Assembly: GCF_014698065.1 (NCBI RefSeq)
Contig: NZ_JACJSI010000011.1
Coordinates: 62,001-126,000, forward strand
Source of the DNA: Nostoc flagelliforme FACHB-838
GTDB taxonomy: Bacteria > Cyanobacteriota > Cyanobacteriia > Cyanobacteriales > Nostocaceae
Length of the DNA stretch: 64,000 nt
Direction of reading: 5' to 3'
Every line of letters starts with the position of its first letter. Position 1 is the stretch's first letter. The notes beneath the pieces were generated by a model. That model searched no databases and was not told the origin of the DNA. It saw only the letters and a program-made list of their open reading frames with translations. Positions 55,343 through 64,000 of the stretch are shown piece after piece. A program made the translations under genes and the position numbers.

Positions 55343-55555
55343 AGAGGTTGTTTGAAAAGTGTTTCGCTGTGACTTTACGTACTTTTAGATCCCTCCCCTT
55401 AAAAAGGCTACGGTGTATACACAAGTCTTCTAGAGTTGCGCCAGAGCCTTTAGATCCCCCCAACCCCCCTTAAAAAGGGGGGCAAAAAGCAAAAGCTCTC
55501 AAAGTCCCCCTTTTTAAGGGGGATTTAGGGGGATCTAAAGGGCATCGAAGAAATG
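55343..55555. mobile_element. MITE family A, partial copy 3
   Basis: AGAGGTTGTTTGAAAAGTGT at 55343 matches the family A end. Inside are GATCCCCCCAACCCCCCTTA and TTTTTAAGGGGGATTTAGGG blocks as in the other copies. I see no right terminal repeat before bioD, so this copy is truncated or diverged; the right boundary is approximate. A TATAGCGTTTC half-end of family B lies at about 55191-55201. Confidence 0.55.
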
Positions 55556-55560
55556 CTAGT

Positions 55561-56250
55561 TTAATCGTTCCGAAATATTAGGGTTTCCCAATCTAAATCT
55601 GATGCTATCTGAGCAAATTTATCTAAGTCAGTCAGGTTATCTAAATAAGGTAAACAGCCTAAAACTGGTGTGTTAGTAAGTGATTGAATCAATTGATATG
55701 GTGTCCAGTCGGCTATTTCTGCATCGGTGCGGGGTTGAACGCAGTTTAGAACAATGCCTTTGAGATTCACGCACGATTGTCTAGCTAATGCTACATTTGC
55801 CACTGCTTGAGCGATCGCTCCTAATCTCACTGGCACTACCAATACTGTTGGTAATCGCCATTCTCCCGCTAAATCAGCTCCCGTCAATTCTTCGGTTATT
55901 GGCGAACCTAACCCTCCCAAAGCTTCTACAAGCACAAAATCACGTTGCGATCGCAATTTAGACAAAGCTTGCCACACAAGAGCTAAATCTACTTGGCGAT
56001 TTTCTTTTGCTGCGGCGATGGGAGGAGCCAAAGGTGCTTGAAAATACAAAGGCGTAATCTCTTCAGCAGATTGTTCTAGCGTAAAAAGCTTTTGATACCA
56101 CTCGCGATCGCCAATCCCTGATTGAATCGGTTTCATGATTCCCCAGCTACGCTGCGGGTAATATTTTTGCCAATAGGCCGCTAATGCTGTTGTTAAAACT
56201 GTTTTACCAGCTTCGGTATCAGTTCCAGTAATCAGTAGTGTGTTTAACAT
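55561..56250 (-). CDS. bioD: Dethiobiotin synthetase
   Basis: A 229-residue P-loop enzyme closing the ureido ring in biotin synthesis from 7,8-diaminopelargonate, CO2 and ATP. The N-terminus [20 protein letters not shown] has the P-loop at 9-17. [10 protein letters not shown] and [13 protein letters not shown] are the family's substrate and phosphate motifs, with [12 protein letters not shown] further on. The ATG overlaps the stop of the upstream kinase gene by one base (TAATG), so translation is coupled. No other bio gene is in the window. Confidence 0.94.
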   Translation of the reverse strand: MLNTLLITGTDTEAGKTVLTTALAAYWQKYYPQRSWGIMKPIQSGIGDREWYQKLFTLEQSAEEITPLYFQAPLAPPIAAAKENRQVDLALVWQALSKLRSQRDFVLVEALGGLGSPITEELTGADLAGEWRLPTVLVVPVRLGAIAQAVANVALARQSCVNLKGIVLNCVQPRTDAEIADWTPYQLIQSLTNTPVLGCLPYLDNLTDLDKFAQIASDLDWETLIFRND

Positions 56251-58001
56251 TAATTTCTCTGACCAGAAAATGGTTGTGTTTCATCAACTGGCGGAAAAGT
56301 TGGCGTTTCACCAGTAGTCGGAATTGGGAAGGGCGTCTCTGTCGGTGTTGGGATAGGTGTCTCTGTCGGAATTGGCAAGGGCGTCTCTGTCGGTGTTGGG
56401 ATAAGTGTCTGTGTCGGAATTGGGAAGGGTGTCTCTGTCGGTGTTGGGAAGGGTATCTCTGTCGGTGTTGGGACGGGTGTCTCTGTCAGTGTTGGTTTGA
56501 CTGGTTTTTCTAATGCAACATTGAGGTTGTAATCGCTTTCGGCAACTTCTGAAACCAGGGTTAACTCAATAGTATATCTACCAGTAACCAGCAACGTGTC
56601 TTGGTATGATGTTACTTGTTGACTTTTATTATCAATTGGTTGTTGATTAGGAGGACTTAAGATTGTTAGCAAAACGCTGCTTCCTGGGTCAATAAACGCA
56701 GTTAACTTGTCACCTTCCTGCCCTAAAAAAGTGTACCGAATTATTTGATTTGTTTTAAGAGTATCTTTAACGGTGGCTGTGTTATTTGCTCCCAGATCGA
56801 GGCGCTTACTAGATACGACAGGTTGATCGTCGGTGGGTGTGGGCGTGGATGTAAATGTAGTCCCACCAGAAATCACTGGGGAAGGGAAATTTTGCGGAAG
56901 TGTTTCATCTGGTGTGTTTGACTGGCTGCGGATGGAACTGACTAGTGCCCAAGAACCGAATCCGGCGACGATCACGACAGCAATACCAATTGCTGCGATC
57001 GCTAACGGATTATCCAAGAGTGAACTAGTGGTATCTGGGGGAATCACAGGATCGGGTTGTTTTTTCTTGGGCGAAGCAGCTGCTGGTGGTACTGAGTCAG
57101 GACGGCGGCCAACAGCTATTGTCTGCAAGTTAGACGCATTCAAGCGAGGAAGACTGATTTGCTCTGAAGCTTGTAGTGCTTGAGACACACTAGCAGCACT
57201 TTGATAGCGATCGCTCGGTATATGATTCAACATTCGATTCAACACCATAGTAAATCGCGGACTCACTTTTACCCATCGTTGCCAATTCCAAGTTAGCTGG
57301 TTTTCATCAAATAGATCCCTTGGTTCTTTACCAGTGAGCAAAACAATTGCACTCACCGCTAATGCATACAAATCACTGCTAGGGTAAGCTCCCCCTGTTT
57401 GCATTTGTTCACTGGGAGAATAGCCTAATTTTCCCACAGTGGTTTCTGGCATTGCACTCTCTGGCGATCGTAAACGCGTCGCTAGTTCTTTTACCACCCC
57501 AAAGTCAATCAACACAGGTTTAGCATCACTATCCCGCAAAATAATATTTTCTGGCGAGATATCTCGGTGAATAATCCCTCGACTGTGAATATGCTCTAAA
57601 ACAGGCAACAACAACTGTATTAGCTGCAATATTTCAGCCTCTGTGAAAGTTTGACCCAAAGCTTGACGTTCAGCCAACAGAGTTCGGTACGTTTGACCCG
57701 CAACGTAGTCCTCCACCAAAAATAAGCGTTGGTCTTGCTCAAATCTTTCCCGGAATTTAGGCACTTGTGGGTGTTCGATTTGATACAAAATGGCAGCTTC
57801 TCGGTGAAAAAGCTCTTGTGCCTTCTCCCAAGCCAAAGGCGAACTTGCTGTTGAAATCAATTCCTTGATCGCGCAAAGTTCGTTAAACCGCCTCTGGTCT
57901 TCTGCCAGATAGGTTCTGCCAAATCCTCCTTCTCCGAGAATTTGAATTATACGGTAACGGTTTTGCAAGACAGTGCCAACTGTAATGGGTGGTTGCATCA
58001 T
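56250..58001 (-). CDS. Membrane Ser/Thr protein kinase with proline-rich repeat and PPC-like tail
   Basis: A 583-residue Hanks-type kinase. The Gly loop is [13 protein letters not shown], the catalytic loop H145-R146-D147 ([11 protein letters not shown]), then LIDFGVVKE, and the kinase domain ends near 270. A transmembrane helix at about 332-352 ([21 protein letters not shown]) places the rest outside. It has a beta-rich domain like PPC ([19 protein letters not shown], then [20 protein letters not shown]) and a C-terminal run of eight-residue [14 protein letters not shown] units. The last repeats lie just before the stop that overlaps bioD. A cell-wall or envelope sensor is likely. The link to bioD looks accidental. 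Confidence 0.93.
   Translation of the reverse strand: MMQPPITVGTVLQNRYRIIQILGEGGFGRTYLAEDQRRFNELCAIKELISTASSPLAWEKAQELFHREAAILYQIEHPQVPKFRERFEQDQRLFLVEDYVAGQTYRTLLAERQALGQTFTEAEILQLIQLLLPVLEHIHSRGIIHRDISPENIILRDSDAKPVLIDFGVVKELATRLRSPESAMPETTVGKLGYSPSEQMQTGGAYPSSDLYALAVSAIVLLTGKEPRDLFDENQLTWNWQRWVKVSPRFTMVLNRMLNHIPSDRYQSAASVSQALQASEQISLPRLNASNLQTIAVGRRPDSVPPAAASPKKKQPDPVIPPDTTSSLLDNPLAIAAIGIAVVIVAGFGSWALVSSIRSQSNTPDETLPQNFPSPVISGGTTFTSTPTPTDDQPVVSSKRLDLGANNTATVKDTLKTNQIIRYTFLGQEGDKLTAFIDPGSSVLLTILSPPNQQPIDNKSQQVTSYQDTLLVTGRYTIELTLVSEVAESDYNLNVALEKPVKPTLTETPVPTPTEIPFPTPTETPFPIPTQTLIPTPTETPLPIPTETPIPTPTETPFPIPTTGETPTFPPVDETQPFSGQRN
56300..56495 (-). repeat. 24-bp coding repeats, proline/threonine rich
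   Basis: About seven imperfect 24-bp units of the GTCTCTGTCGGTGTTGGGA type (plus strand) encode [16 protein letters not shown] repeats at the kinase C-terminus. Tandem, without unique spacers. Copy number is likely to vary between strains. Confidence 0.8.
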
Positions 58002-58740
58002 CGATTAATTGAGTGTATTAGCAACTGAGGAGGAAGTCACCCACAAAGATTAAGTCCAAGAGGCAACACAGTTATATGCAGCGATATTTTACCTTACCTA
58101 ATGGGTATACCCCTAGTTAGGAGTATACGCAAAGTTAGGCTTCCAGCGTCTTATGCAACTCTGTTAACTGTCCACAGTAATCTTGGCTGCCTGGGGCACG
58201 GCACATCAACAAAGAGGTAAAGAGCAGGTGTAACTGCTATCAGCCCTGCACCAGAACCCATACAAATGAGAGTTTGTTAACCAGCAATTTGATGTAGGAA
58301 TTTATTATATTAATTAAAACTAAAAATTAAATCTGCCAGTTTATTTATTTCCTGCTAGTATCATAGAATATAATTAGATACCCGGTTAACACTTAGCCAC
58401 AAGTGTTCTCCTGTCTAAAAATAAACTTCAATATTACTTAAGTGGTCAATGCTTTACTGTCAGTTATCAATGAGGTAGTTAGAAAGAGCAATCTATCACA
58501 CCAATCTTTGAGAGATTGGGGTTATTTACCTCAGTCCAAAAAACTTGAACTGTAGACCTAGTGGACGGGCTTGATATCCATTAAGCTATAGTTTGCTTAC
58601 CAAGAAAATTAGACAGTTAGCAAATGATAATTTTATAGGAAAATGTTTAAATTTTGTATGGAAGCTTCAAAAAAACTCACAGATGTTTTTTTAGGCGATT
58701 TCTCGGTTAAATCTATTAAATCTCTAATGATAATATTGCT
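58002..58740. other. 0.7-kb divergent promoter region upstream of prs
   Basis: No gene. A near-perfect palindrome, GTATACCCCTA facing TAGGAGTATAC, is at 58105-58128, about 100 bases upstream of the leftward kinase start. A small CCAATCT/AGATTGG hairpin is at 58501-58519. The prs promoter and leader must lie here; no clear sigma-site assigned. Confidence 0.5.
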
Positions 58741-59757
58741 ATGAATGCACATAGAGGATCTGCTGTGCTCAGTTCTGCAACTTTCAAAGTGCAACCATCT
58801 GCAACGGGACTGATCGATAATCATCGTCTTCGGCTGTTTTCTGGCTCTGCCAATGTACAACTGTCTCAAGAAGTCGCTCGTTATGTGGGCATGGACTTGG
58901 GGCCAATGATTCGCAAAAGATTTGCGGATGGAGAACTTTATGTTCAAATCCAAGAATCAATTCGGGGTTGTGATGTCTATTTAATCCAGCCATGCTGTCA
59001 ACCTGTCAACGACCATTTAATGGAATTATTGATTATGGTTGATGCTTGTCGTCGGGCTTCTGCACGACAGGTAACAGCAGTAGTTCCTTACTATGGTTAT
59101 GCCCGCGCCGATCGCAAAACGGCAGGACGAGAGTCAATAACCGCCAAGCTGGTTGCTAACTTGATTACTGAAGCTGGTGCCAATCGCGTTCTAGCAATGG
59201 ATTTACACTCGGCTCAGATTCAAGGTTATTTCGATATACCCTTTGACCATGTTTACGGTTCACCAGTATTGCTGGATTATCTAGCAAGCAAACAACTGCC
59301 CGATCTTGTCGTTGTTTCCCCCGATGTTGGTGGTGTAGCAAGAGCGAGGGCATTTGCGAAAAAACTGGGTGATGCTCCACTGGCGATTATTGACAAACGT
59401 CGTCACGCCCATAATGTTGCAGAGGTCTTAAATATCATCGGTGATGTTAAAGGCAAAACGGCAGTATTAGTGGATGACATGATCGACACCGGGGGCACAA
59501 TCGCCGAAGGAGCGCGATTACTGCGTGAAGAAGGAGCGCGTCAGGTATATGCATGTGCAACTCATGCAGTGTTCTCTCCACCAGCAATAGAGCGATTATC
59601 TAGTGGCTTATTTGAAGAAGTCATTGTTACAAATACCATTCCCATACCAGAAAACAACCGTTTTCCACAACTAGTCGTGCTGTCAGTAGCTAATCTGTTA
59701 GGAGAAACTATCTGGCGGATTCATGAAGATACTTCAGTAAGTAGTATGTTCCGCTAG
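58741..59757 (+). CDS. prs: Ribose-phosphate pyrophosphokinase
   Basis: A 338-residue PRPP synthetase making phosphoribosyl pyrophosphate for nucleotide, His, Trp and NAD synthesis. The family start is clear: LRLFSGSANVQLSQEVARYVG, then RFADGELYVQIQESIRG. ATP and divalent-metal residues lie in VDACRRASARQVTAVVPYYGYARADRK, and the PRPP-binding loop VLVDDMIDTGGT is at about 242-253. The extra 25 residues at the N-terminus are usual in cyanobacterial forms. It ends before a strong terminator and is probably monocistronic. Confidence 0.96.
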   Translation: MNAHRGSAVLSSATFKVQPSATGLIDNHRLRLFSGSANVQLSQEVARYVGMDLGPMIRKRFADGELYVQIQESIRGCDVYLIQPCCQPVNDHLMELLIMVDACRRASARQVTAVVPYYGYARADRKTAGRESITAKLVANLITEAGANRVLAMDLHSAQIQGYFDIPFDHVYGSPVLLDYLASKQLPDLVVVSPDVGGVARARAFAKKLGDAPLAIIDKRRHAHNVAEVLNIIGDVKGKTAVLVDDMIDTGGTIAEGARLLREEGARQVYACATHAVFSPPAIERLSSGLFEEVIVTNTIPIPENNRFPQLVVLSVANLLGETIWRIHEDTSVSSMFR

Positions 59758-59797
59758 TCAATACAAAGACTATCATTCGTCTTATAGGCTTAAATTC

Positions 59798-59836
59798 CCC
59801 ACACTTACCCCTTGATTGGGCACAGTGTGGGTTTTT
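59798..59836 (+). terminator. Rho-independent terminator after prs
   Basis: CCCACACT pairs with AGTGTGGG and is followed by TTTTT, 41 bases after the stop codon: a clear intrinsic terminator. Confidence 0.8.
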
Positions 59837-60003
59837 AGTTGCCCTAAATAAAATTTATAGAAAACTCTTTCTCCCCCTGCCTCCCCTGCTCCCAATACGG
59901 TTGGGTTAAAGGGGAAAGGTTTTGAATACATGAATACATCCTTTACTTTAGGACTACCCCTTTCAAGGTGACTCGTAAAATAAGATTGTTTTTTCTCAGC
60001 GCT

Positions 60004-60055
60004 CTCTGCGCCTCTGTGGTTTAAAAGTAATTTCTTTAACCGCAGAGGCACAGAG
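60004..60055. repeat. Extragenic inverted repeat
   Basis: CTCTGCGCCTCTGTGGTTTA pairs, with two or three mismatches, with TTTAACCGCAGAGGCACAGAG around a short AT-rich loop. It resembles the palindromic repeats common in Nostoc intergenic DNA. It lies near the 3' end of the leftward histidine kinase gene. Confidence 0.6.
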
Positions 60056-60142
60056 AACACAGAGTAAAAAGCTTAAAGAGGAATTTATTGACCAAAATTT
60101 TTACCCACCTTGAAAGGGCTAACTTTACCCTTCCCCCCTCCC

Positions 60143-63100
60143 TTACCGATACAGCCAAACCCGGAGTAGTGAAAGCAGTTGCTCAGTATCTACAGGTTTG
60201 GTAATGTAGTCAGAGGCTCCAGCTTCGATGCACTTTTCCTTGTCACCTGGCATGGCTTTGGCGGTTAAAGCAATGATTGGTAGTGAGCGAAACTGTTGCT
60301 GTTGGCGGATGGCGCGGGTGGTTTCATAGCCGTCCATTTCCGACATCATGATATCCATCAAAACTATATTAATTTCAGGATGAGTCTGCAACTTCTCTAT
60401 ACCATCTATGCCATTTTCGGCAAATAGGACTTGCATTTGATAGCTTTCTAAAAAGCTGGTAAGGGCAAAAATATTTCGGAGATCATCATCTACAATCAAA
60501 ATTTTCCGATTAGCTAGCACCGGATCAGTTTGATGTAGTTGCTCAAGCATTTGGCGCTTTGGTGGGGGCAAGTTTGCTTGTACCCGATGTAAAAATAGGG
60601 CAGTTTCGTCTAATAACCGCTCTGGCGATCGCACATTTTTAATGATAATTGTTTCTGCTAGCCCTCGCAGTTGGGTTTCTTCTTGTCGGCTGAGTTCTTT
60701 GCCAGTGTAAACAATGATCGGCAATTTCAAAAGTCTGGGTTCAAGCTTTATCTGTTCAATTAGTGTAAATCCGCTCATATCGGGTAGACCCAGATCCAAC
60801 ACCATACAATCAAAGTGATGCGATCGCAAAATCGAGAGGGCTTCTGCTCCCGTACCCACTGCTGTACTCTGGACATCGCCGTTACCGATCAGTTCGATAA
60901 TACTTTGGGCTTGTACGGGATCATCTTCTACGATGAGAAGATTTTTTACCTGACGCTCAATAAAGCCTTTAATCTCAGTTAATACCTGAGTTAGTCCTTC
61001 TGGAGAAACGGGTTTTTGTAGATAGGTAATCGCTCCTAAGTTTAATCCCCGTTGCTGTCTTTCATCAACAGAAAGGATGTGTACTGGTATATGTCTGGTA
61101 TCTGGCTTATGCTTCAAACGATCCAGCACTGTCCAACCATCCATCTCTGGCATGTGGATATCTAGCATAATCGCATCGGGTTTAAATTGTTGCGCGAGTG
61201 CTAGACCTTGTTTACTATGTAAGGCGACGATGGTTTTAAAGCCTTGCTCACGAGCCATATCTAGTAAGATACGAGCGAATTTATCGTCATCCTCGATAAT
61301 TAGTAAAATGCGATCGCCTGGTTGAATTATTTCCCGATCATCTGGAATTTCGATCGGCGAGATAGTGAGTATTTTCCCACTTTGTAAAGTATCTATCACA
61401 TTTGTATTTTCCACCATCGGCACTTCTTTTATGGTCGATGCTGTGCGGATGGAGGTGGTTGGCTCAAGGGATAGCGTGGGGAGAATATTTTTACTATTCT
61501 TTTCCTGTCGCCTAGGCAAGTAGAGGATGAAGGTGCTTCCCTGTCCTGGTTGGCTGACTAGTTCAATTCTCCCTCCTAACAGTTGAGCCAATTCACGGCT
61601 GATGGACAAGCCCAAACCAGTCCCCCCATACTTGCGGCTGGTTGTGCCATCTGCCTGTTGAAATGCCTCGAAAATAATCTTCTGCTTTTCAAGAGGAATG
61701 CCAATGCCTGTATCGCTGACGGCAAAAGCAATCATCGGATTATCAGCTTCGGCTGCTTCAGATGCTATGTTAATTTTTAACTTCACGCCTCCCTGTTCCG
61801 TAAATTTAAAGGCGTTAGCTAAGAGATTTTTCAGCACTTGTTGCAGACGTTTAGAGTCGTTATAAATTGTTGGGGGCAACTTCTCATCACGTTCAATAAC
61901 GAAACTGAGTTCTTTATTGTGGGCAAGTTGCCGAAAAGTCTGCTCTAGAGATGTCTCCAAATCTGCAAAATCAATTTGCTCGATATCGAGCAACATCGTA
62001 CCCGACTCAATTTTGGCCAAATCTAGAATGTCATTAATCAACTCCAGCAAGTCTGTCCCAGCTGAGTAAATAGTCCGGCTGTACTCTACCTGTTTATCGG
62101 TCAAATTGTTCAAAGAATTATCTGCTAGCAACCTCGCTAAAATTAACAGGCTATTTAGCGGTGTCCGTAGCTCGTGGGACATATTTGCCAGAAATTCCGA
62201 CTTATATTTAGAAGACAAAGCCAGTTGTTCGGCTTTTTCTTCGAAAGACTGCCTTGCTCGCTCAACTTCTTGGTTTTTGCGAGCAACTTCCCGATTTTGG
62301 ATTTCTAACAATTCTGCCTTTTCTTCCAGCTCCTCATTGAGTTGTTGTAATTCTTCGTTAGACTGCTTGACAAGAAATTGTGATTCCTCTAACTCGTTCG
62401 CCTGTTCTTCTAGGCGTTGATTGCTTTGTTGTAGTTCTGCTGTTAAAGCGACAGACTCTTCAAGTAGTTGCTGAGTTTGGAATTGTGAGGCGATGTTATT
62501 TAAAAATACACCGAGAATTTCACTTAATTGCTCTAAAAATGTCAGATGCAGAGGGCTGAAAGGGGTAAAAGAGGCAAGTTCAATTACGGCATTCACCTCT
62601 GTCTCAAACAGTATAGGCAAAACAATAATATTCAGCGGTGGCGCTTCTCCCAAGCCGGAACTGATGTGGATATAATCACTAGGAACTTCTGTAAGGAGGA
62701 TTCTTTTTTTTTCTAGGGCGCATTGCCCCACCAGTCCCTCACCCAAGCGAAACTGATTTGCTACGTTTTTCCGTTCTTTATAAGCATAACTATTGAACAA
62801 CTTCAGCGTCGGCTGGTCGTCTATAGACTCCAGCGCATAAAAAACGCCCTGCGATGCCCCAACCAGTGGTGCTAAATTCGACAAGATCAGGCTAGATACA
62901 CTTTCTAGATTTCGCTGCCCTTGGAGCATCTGAGTAAATTCAGCCAAGTTAGACTTTAGCCAGTTTTGCTCGTCATTTTTTTTAATTGTGTTTCGCAGAT
63001 TAACGATCATCTGGTTAAAGGTGCGCGTCAACACACCAATTTCATCTTGGCGATCGCTATTTGGTAAACTCACCGATAAATCTCCATCCGCCATTTTTTC

Positions 63101-63763
63101 TGCCAAATCAGAAACTTGCTTCAGCGGTACTGAGATATGTCTGGTTAGAGCGAATCCGATCAAAGCTAAGATCAAAGAAAATAAGGGAATACTATAGACA
63201 ATGCTGGCGATCATTTGCCGAGCAGCTGCTTGTGCTTTCCTAGAACGCTGTTGCAGAAGTATGTTCTCCTCAGCTTTCATCGCCTGGATAATTTTCTGGA
63301 TCTTATCCATCAGTTGCTTACCCTGATCTGTCAGGATAGCTTTCTGGGCAAGTTCCAAGTTTTGGACTTCCCGTAGCTTGATGACATCTTTCATTACAGC
63401 CATTCTCTCTGTTAGCAGTGGCTGCAAAATATCAAGCCGATTTTGTTGGTTGGGGTTATCTTCTGTTAACCTCTGAAGTTGCCTAAATTTTTGATTTAGT
63501 AATTGAATGGCGGCGTTATAAGGTTCTAAATAGCGCTGTTCTCCAGTAATAATGTAACCACGTTGTCCAGTCTCAGCATTTGTCAGTTGCAAGTTGAGTT
63601 CTTCAAGCTGACTTAACACTTGATAGGTATGGTTTTCTTTGCGGGAAGTTTCAATTAAATCATTGGTGCTTTGGTAAGAGATTAGACCAATAGTGGCCAG
63701 AGTTGCCAAACTCAGGGCAAAACTTACTCCAATCTTGCTTCCAATCTTCAAACGGTTCAACAT
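60143..63763 (-). CDS. CHASE3-HAMP-GAF hybrid histidine kinase with three receiver domains
   Basis: A 1,206-residue membrane sensor kinase. TM1 (about 12-30), a periplasmic CHASE3 domain (QLTNAETGQRGYIITGE), TM2 (about 187-205) and HAMP (206-258) are followed by a GAF domain (about 275-420) and a long coiled coil. HisKA has H530 in FLANMSHELRTPLNS. HATPase has N and G boxes (LLANAFKF, then DTGIGIP and GGTGLGLSIS). Three receivers follow: about 815-930 (MLDIHMPEMDG), 939-1055 (VLDLGLPDMSG) and 1086-1203 (LMDIMMSEMDG), each with its aspartate. No Hpt is present, so an outside phosphotransfer protein or intramolecular control is needed. The signal is unknown. Confidence 0.94.
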   Translation of the reverse strand: MLNRLKIGSKIGVSFALSLATLATIGLISYQSTNDLIETSRKENHTYQVLSQLEELNLQLTNAETGQRGYIITGEQRYLEPYNAAIQLLNQKFRQLQRLTEDNPNQQNRLDILQPLLTERMAVMKDVIKLREVQNLELAQKAILTDQGKQLMDKIQKIIQAMKAEENILLQQRSRKAQAAARQMIASIVYSIPLFSLILALIGFALTRHISVPLKQVSDLAEKMADGDLSVSLPNSDRQDEIGVLTRTFNQMIVNLRNTIKKNDEQNWLKSNLAEFTQMLQGQRNLESVSSLILSNLAPLVGASQGVFYALESIDDQPTLKLFNSYAYKERKNVANQFRLGEGLVGQCALEKKRILLTEVPSDYIHISSGLGEAPPLNIIVLPILFETEVNAVIELASFTPFSPLHLTFLEQLSEILGVFLNNIASQFQTQQLLEESVALTAELQQSNQRLEEQANELEESQFLVKQSNEELQQLNEELEEKAELLEIQNREVARKNQEVERARQSFEEKAEQLALSSKYKSEFLANMSHELRTPLNSLLILARLLADNSLNNLTDKQVEYSRTIYSAGTDLLELINDILDLAKIESGTMLLDIEQIDFADLETSLEQTFRQLAHNKELSFVIERDEKLPPTIYNDSKRLQQVLKNLLANAFKFTEQGGVKLKINIASEAAEADNPMIAFAVSDTGIGIPLEKQKIIFEAFQQADGTTSRKYGGTGLGLSISRELAQLLGGRIELVSQPGQGSTFILYLPRRQEKNSKNILPTLSLEPTTSIRTASTIKEVPMVENTNVIDTLQSGKILTISPIEIPDDREIIQPGDRILLIIEDDDKFARILLDMAREQGFKTIVALHSKQGLALAQQFKPDAIMLDIHMPEMDGWTVLDRLKHKPDTRHIPVHILSVDERQQRGLNLGAITYLQKPVSPEGLTQVLTEIKGFIERQVKNLLIVEDDPVQAQSIIELIGNGDVQSTAVGTGAEALSILRSHHFDCMVLDLGLPDMSGFTLIEQIKLEPRLLKLPIIVYTGKELSRQEETQLRGLAETIIIKNVRSPERLLDETALFLHRVQANLPPPKRQMLEQLHQTDPVLANRKILIVDDDLRNIFALTSFLESYQMQVLFAENGIDGIEKLQTHPEINIVLMDIMMSEMDGYETTRAIRQQQQFRSLPIIALTAKAMPGDKEKCIEAGASDYITKPVDTEQLLSLLRVWLYR

Positions 63764-64000
63764 TATTCCAGGCAGGTATTCAAATTATTTCTGTTTTTGA
63801 GATTATTGTGATTATGTTTTAACTATCCAAAAAAATCTGGGAACTGTCTAGTTTTTTCGCACGCCAGATGTTACCAGTTGTATTTTATATATTTTTATAA
63901 ATGTAACATTGTTTTAAATAAATATAATATGTTCTATCATTGCGACTAAAGCGAAGCAATCACCAAGTTTCTGGGATTGCTTCTTTACGAGACGCTCCGC
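63764..64000. other. Upstream region of the hybrid kinase, no gene seen
   Basis: AT-rich promoter-side region. GAAGCAATC near 63953 pairs with GATTGCTTC near 63975, a small hairpin, and a TTACGAGACGCTCCGC small dispersed repeat runs to the right edge (63985-64000). Confidence 0.5.

Noticed and set aside
56300..56495. Possible CRISPR or regulatory repeat array before bioD.
   Set aside because: The 24-bp units are the coding repeats of the kinase's Pro/Thr-rich tail, in frame.
58540..58610. A tRNA-like stretch on the minus strand (TATAGCTTAATGGATATC followed by ACAGTTCAAGT).
   Set aside because: The D-loop and T-loop phrases are suggestive, but the T stem and anticodon stem do not pair, and no acceptor stem closes it.

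Overview
The window comes from a filamentous, heterocyst-type cyanobacterium close to Nostoc. The evidence is the frequent HIP1 octamer GCGATCGC, heptanucleotide tandem repeats of the TGACTAA/TGACCAA type, the small dispersed 'CTCTACGAGACGCT' repeats, and gene content such as chlP, a clpR-clpP pair, XisH/XisI, DUF4327, and TPR-MCP/CheA chemosensory genes. No rRNA, convincing tRNA or CRISPR array was seen.

Layout. 1-8.3 kb: a CheW tail, a TPR-linked methyl-accepting protein and a very long CheA hybrid kinase, an order like the hmpC-D-E part of the Nostoc hormogonium motility locus. 8.3-11.5 kb: a C-terminally truncated haloperoxidase-like gene and a prolyl oligopeptidase. 11.6-17.3 kb: a leftward cluster of an RTX repeat protein, a glycosyltransferase fused to a PpiC-like isomerase, a pentapeptide/RTX chimera and a short remnant. 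17.3-19.1 kb: a gene-poor stretch with a large hairpin, a broken gene and a MITE. 19.1-24.6 kb: M16 peptidase, cysA-type ABC ATPase, chlP. 24.9-28.3 kb: membrane pentapeptide protein, DUF433 remnant, a RelE/HigB-HigA-like toxin-antitoxin pair, and an Uma2 gene broken by insertions. 28.5-30.2 kb: an AT-rich two-gene unit, nucleotidyltransferase-like plus DUF262. 30.3-36.8 kb: a two-gene operon of a P-loop ATPase and a giant STAND-type NTPase with 14 WD40 repeats. 37.3-46 kb: 1-Cys peroxiredoxin, tandem VWA proteins, clpR-clpP, a J-domain protein, an aminotransferase and a dead solute-binding protein gene. 46.3-50 kb: PP2C phosphatase, FHA-kinase, DUF4327. 51-52 kb: XisH/XisI and two miniature repeats. 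52-58 kb: an OGT-like glycosyltransferase beside a type IV pilin, bioD, a Ser/Thr kinase. 58.7-63.8 kb: prs and a CHASE3 hybrid kinase with three receiver domains.

Two themes stand out. First, 26-37 kb has the character of an accessory or conflict island: a toxin-antitoxin pair, an Uma2 wreck, a foreign-looking NTase/DUF262 pair and a STAND/ATPase pair. The NTase/DUF262 pair is the best candidate for an undescribed system. Second, the window is full of miniature repeats. Two families have clear terminal inverted repeats and several copies. Repeats have also entered coding sequences without breaking frame, in CheA (twice), Uma2, the STAND protein and the solute-binding pseudogene.

Functions are assigned from motifs read by eye. 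No database search was possible.
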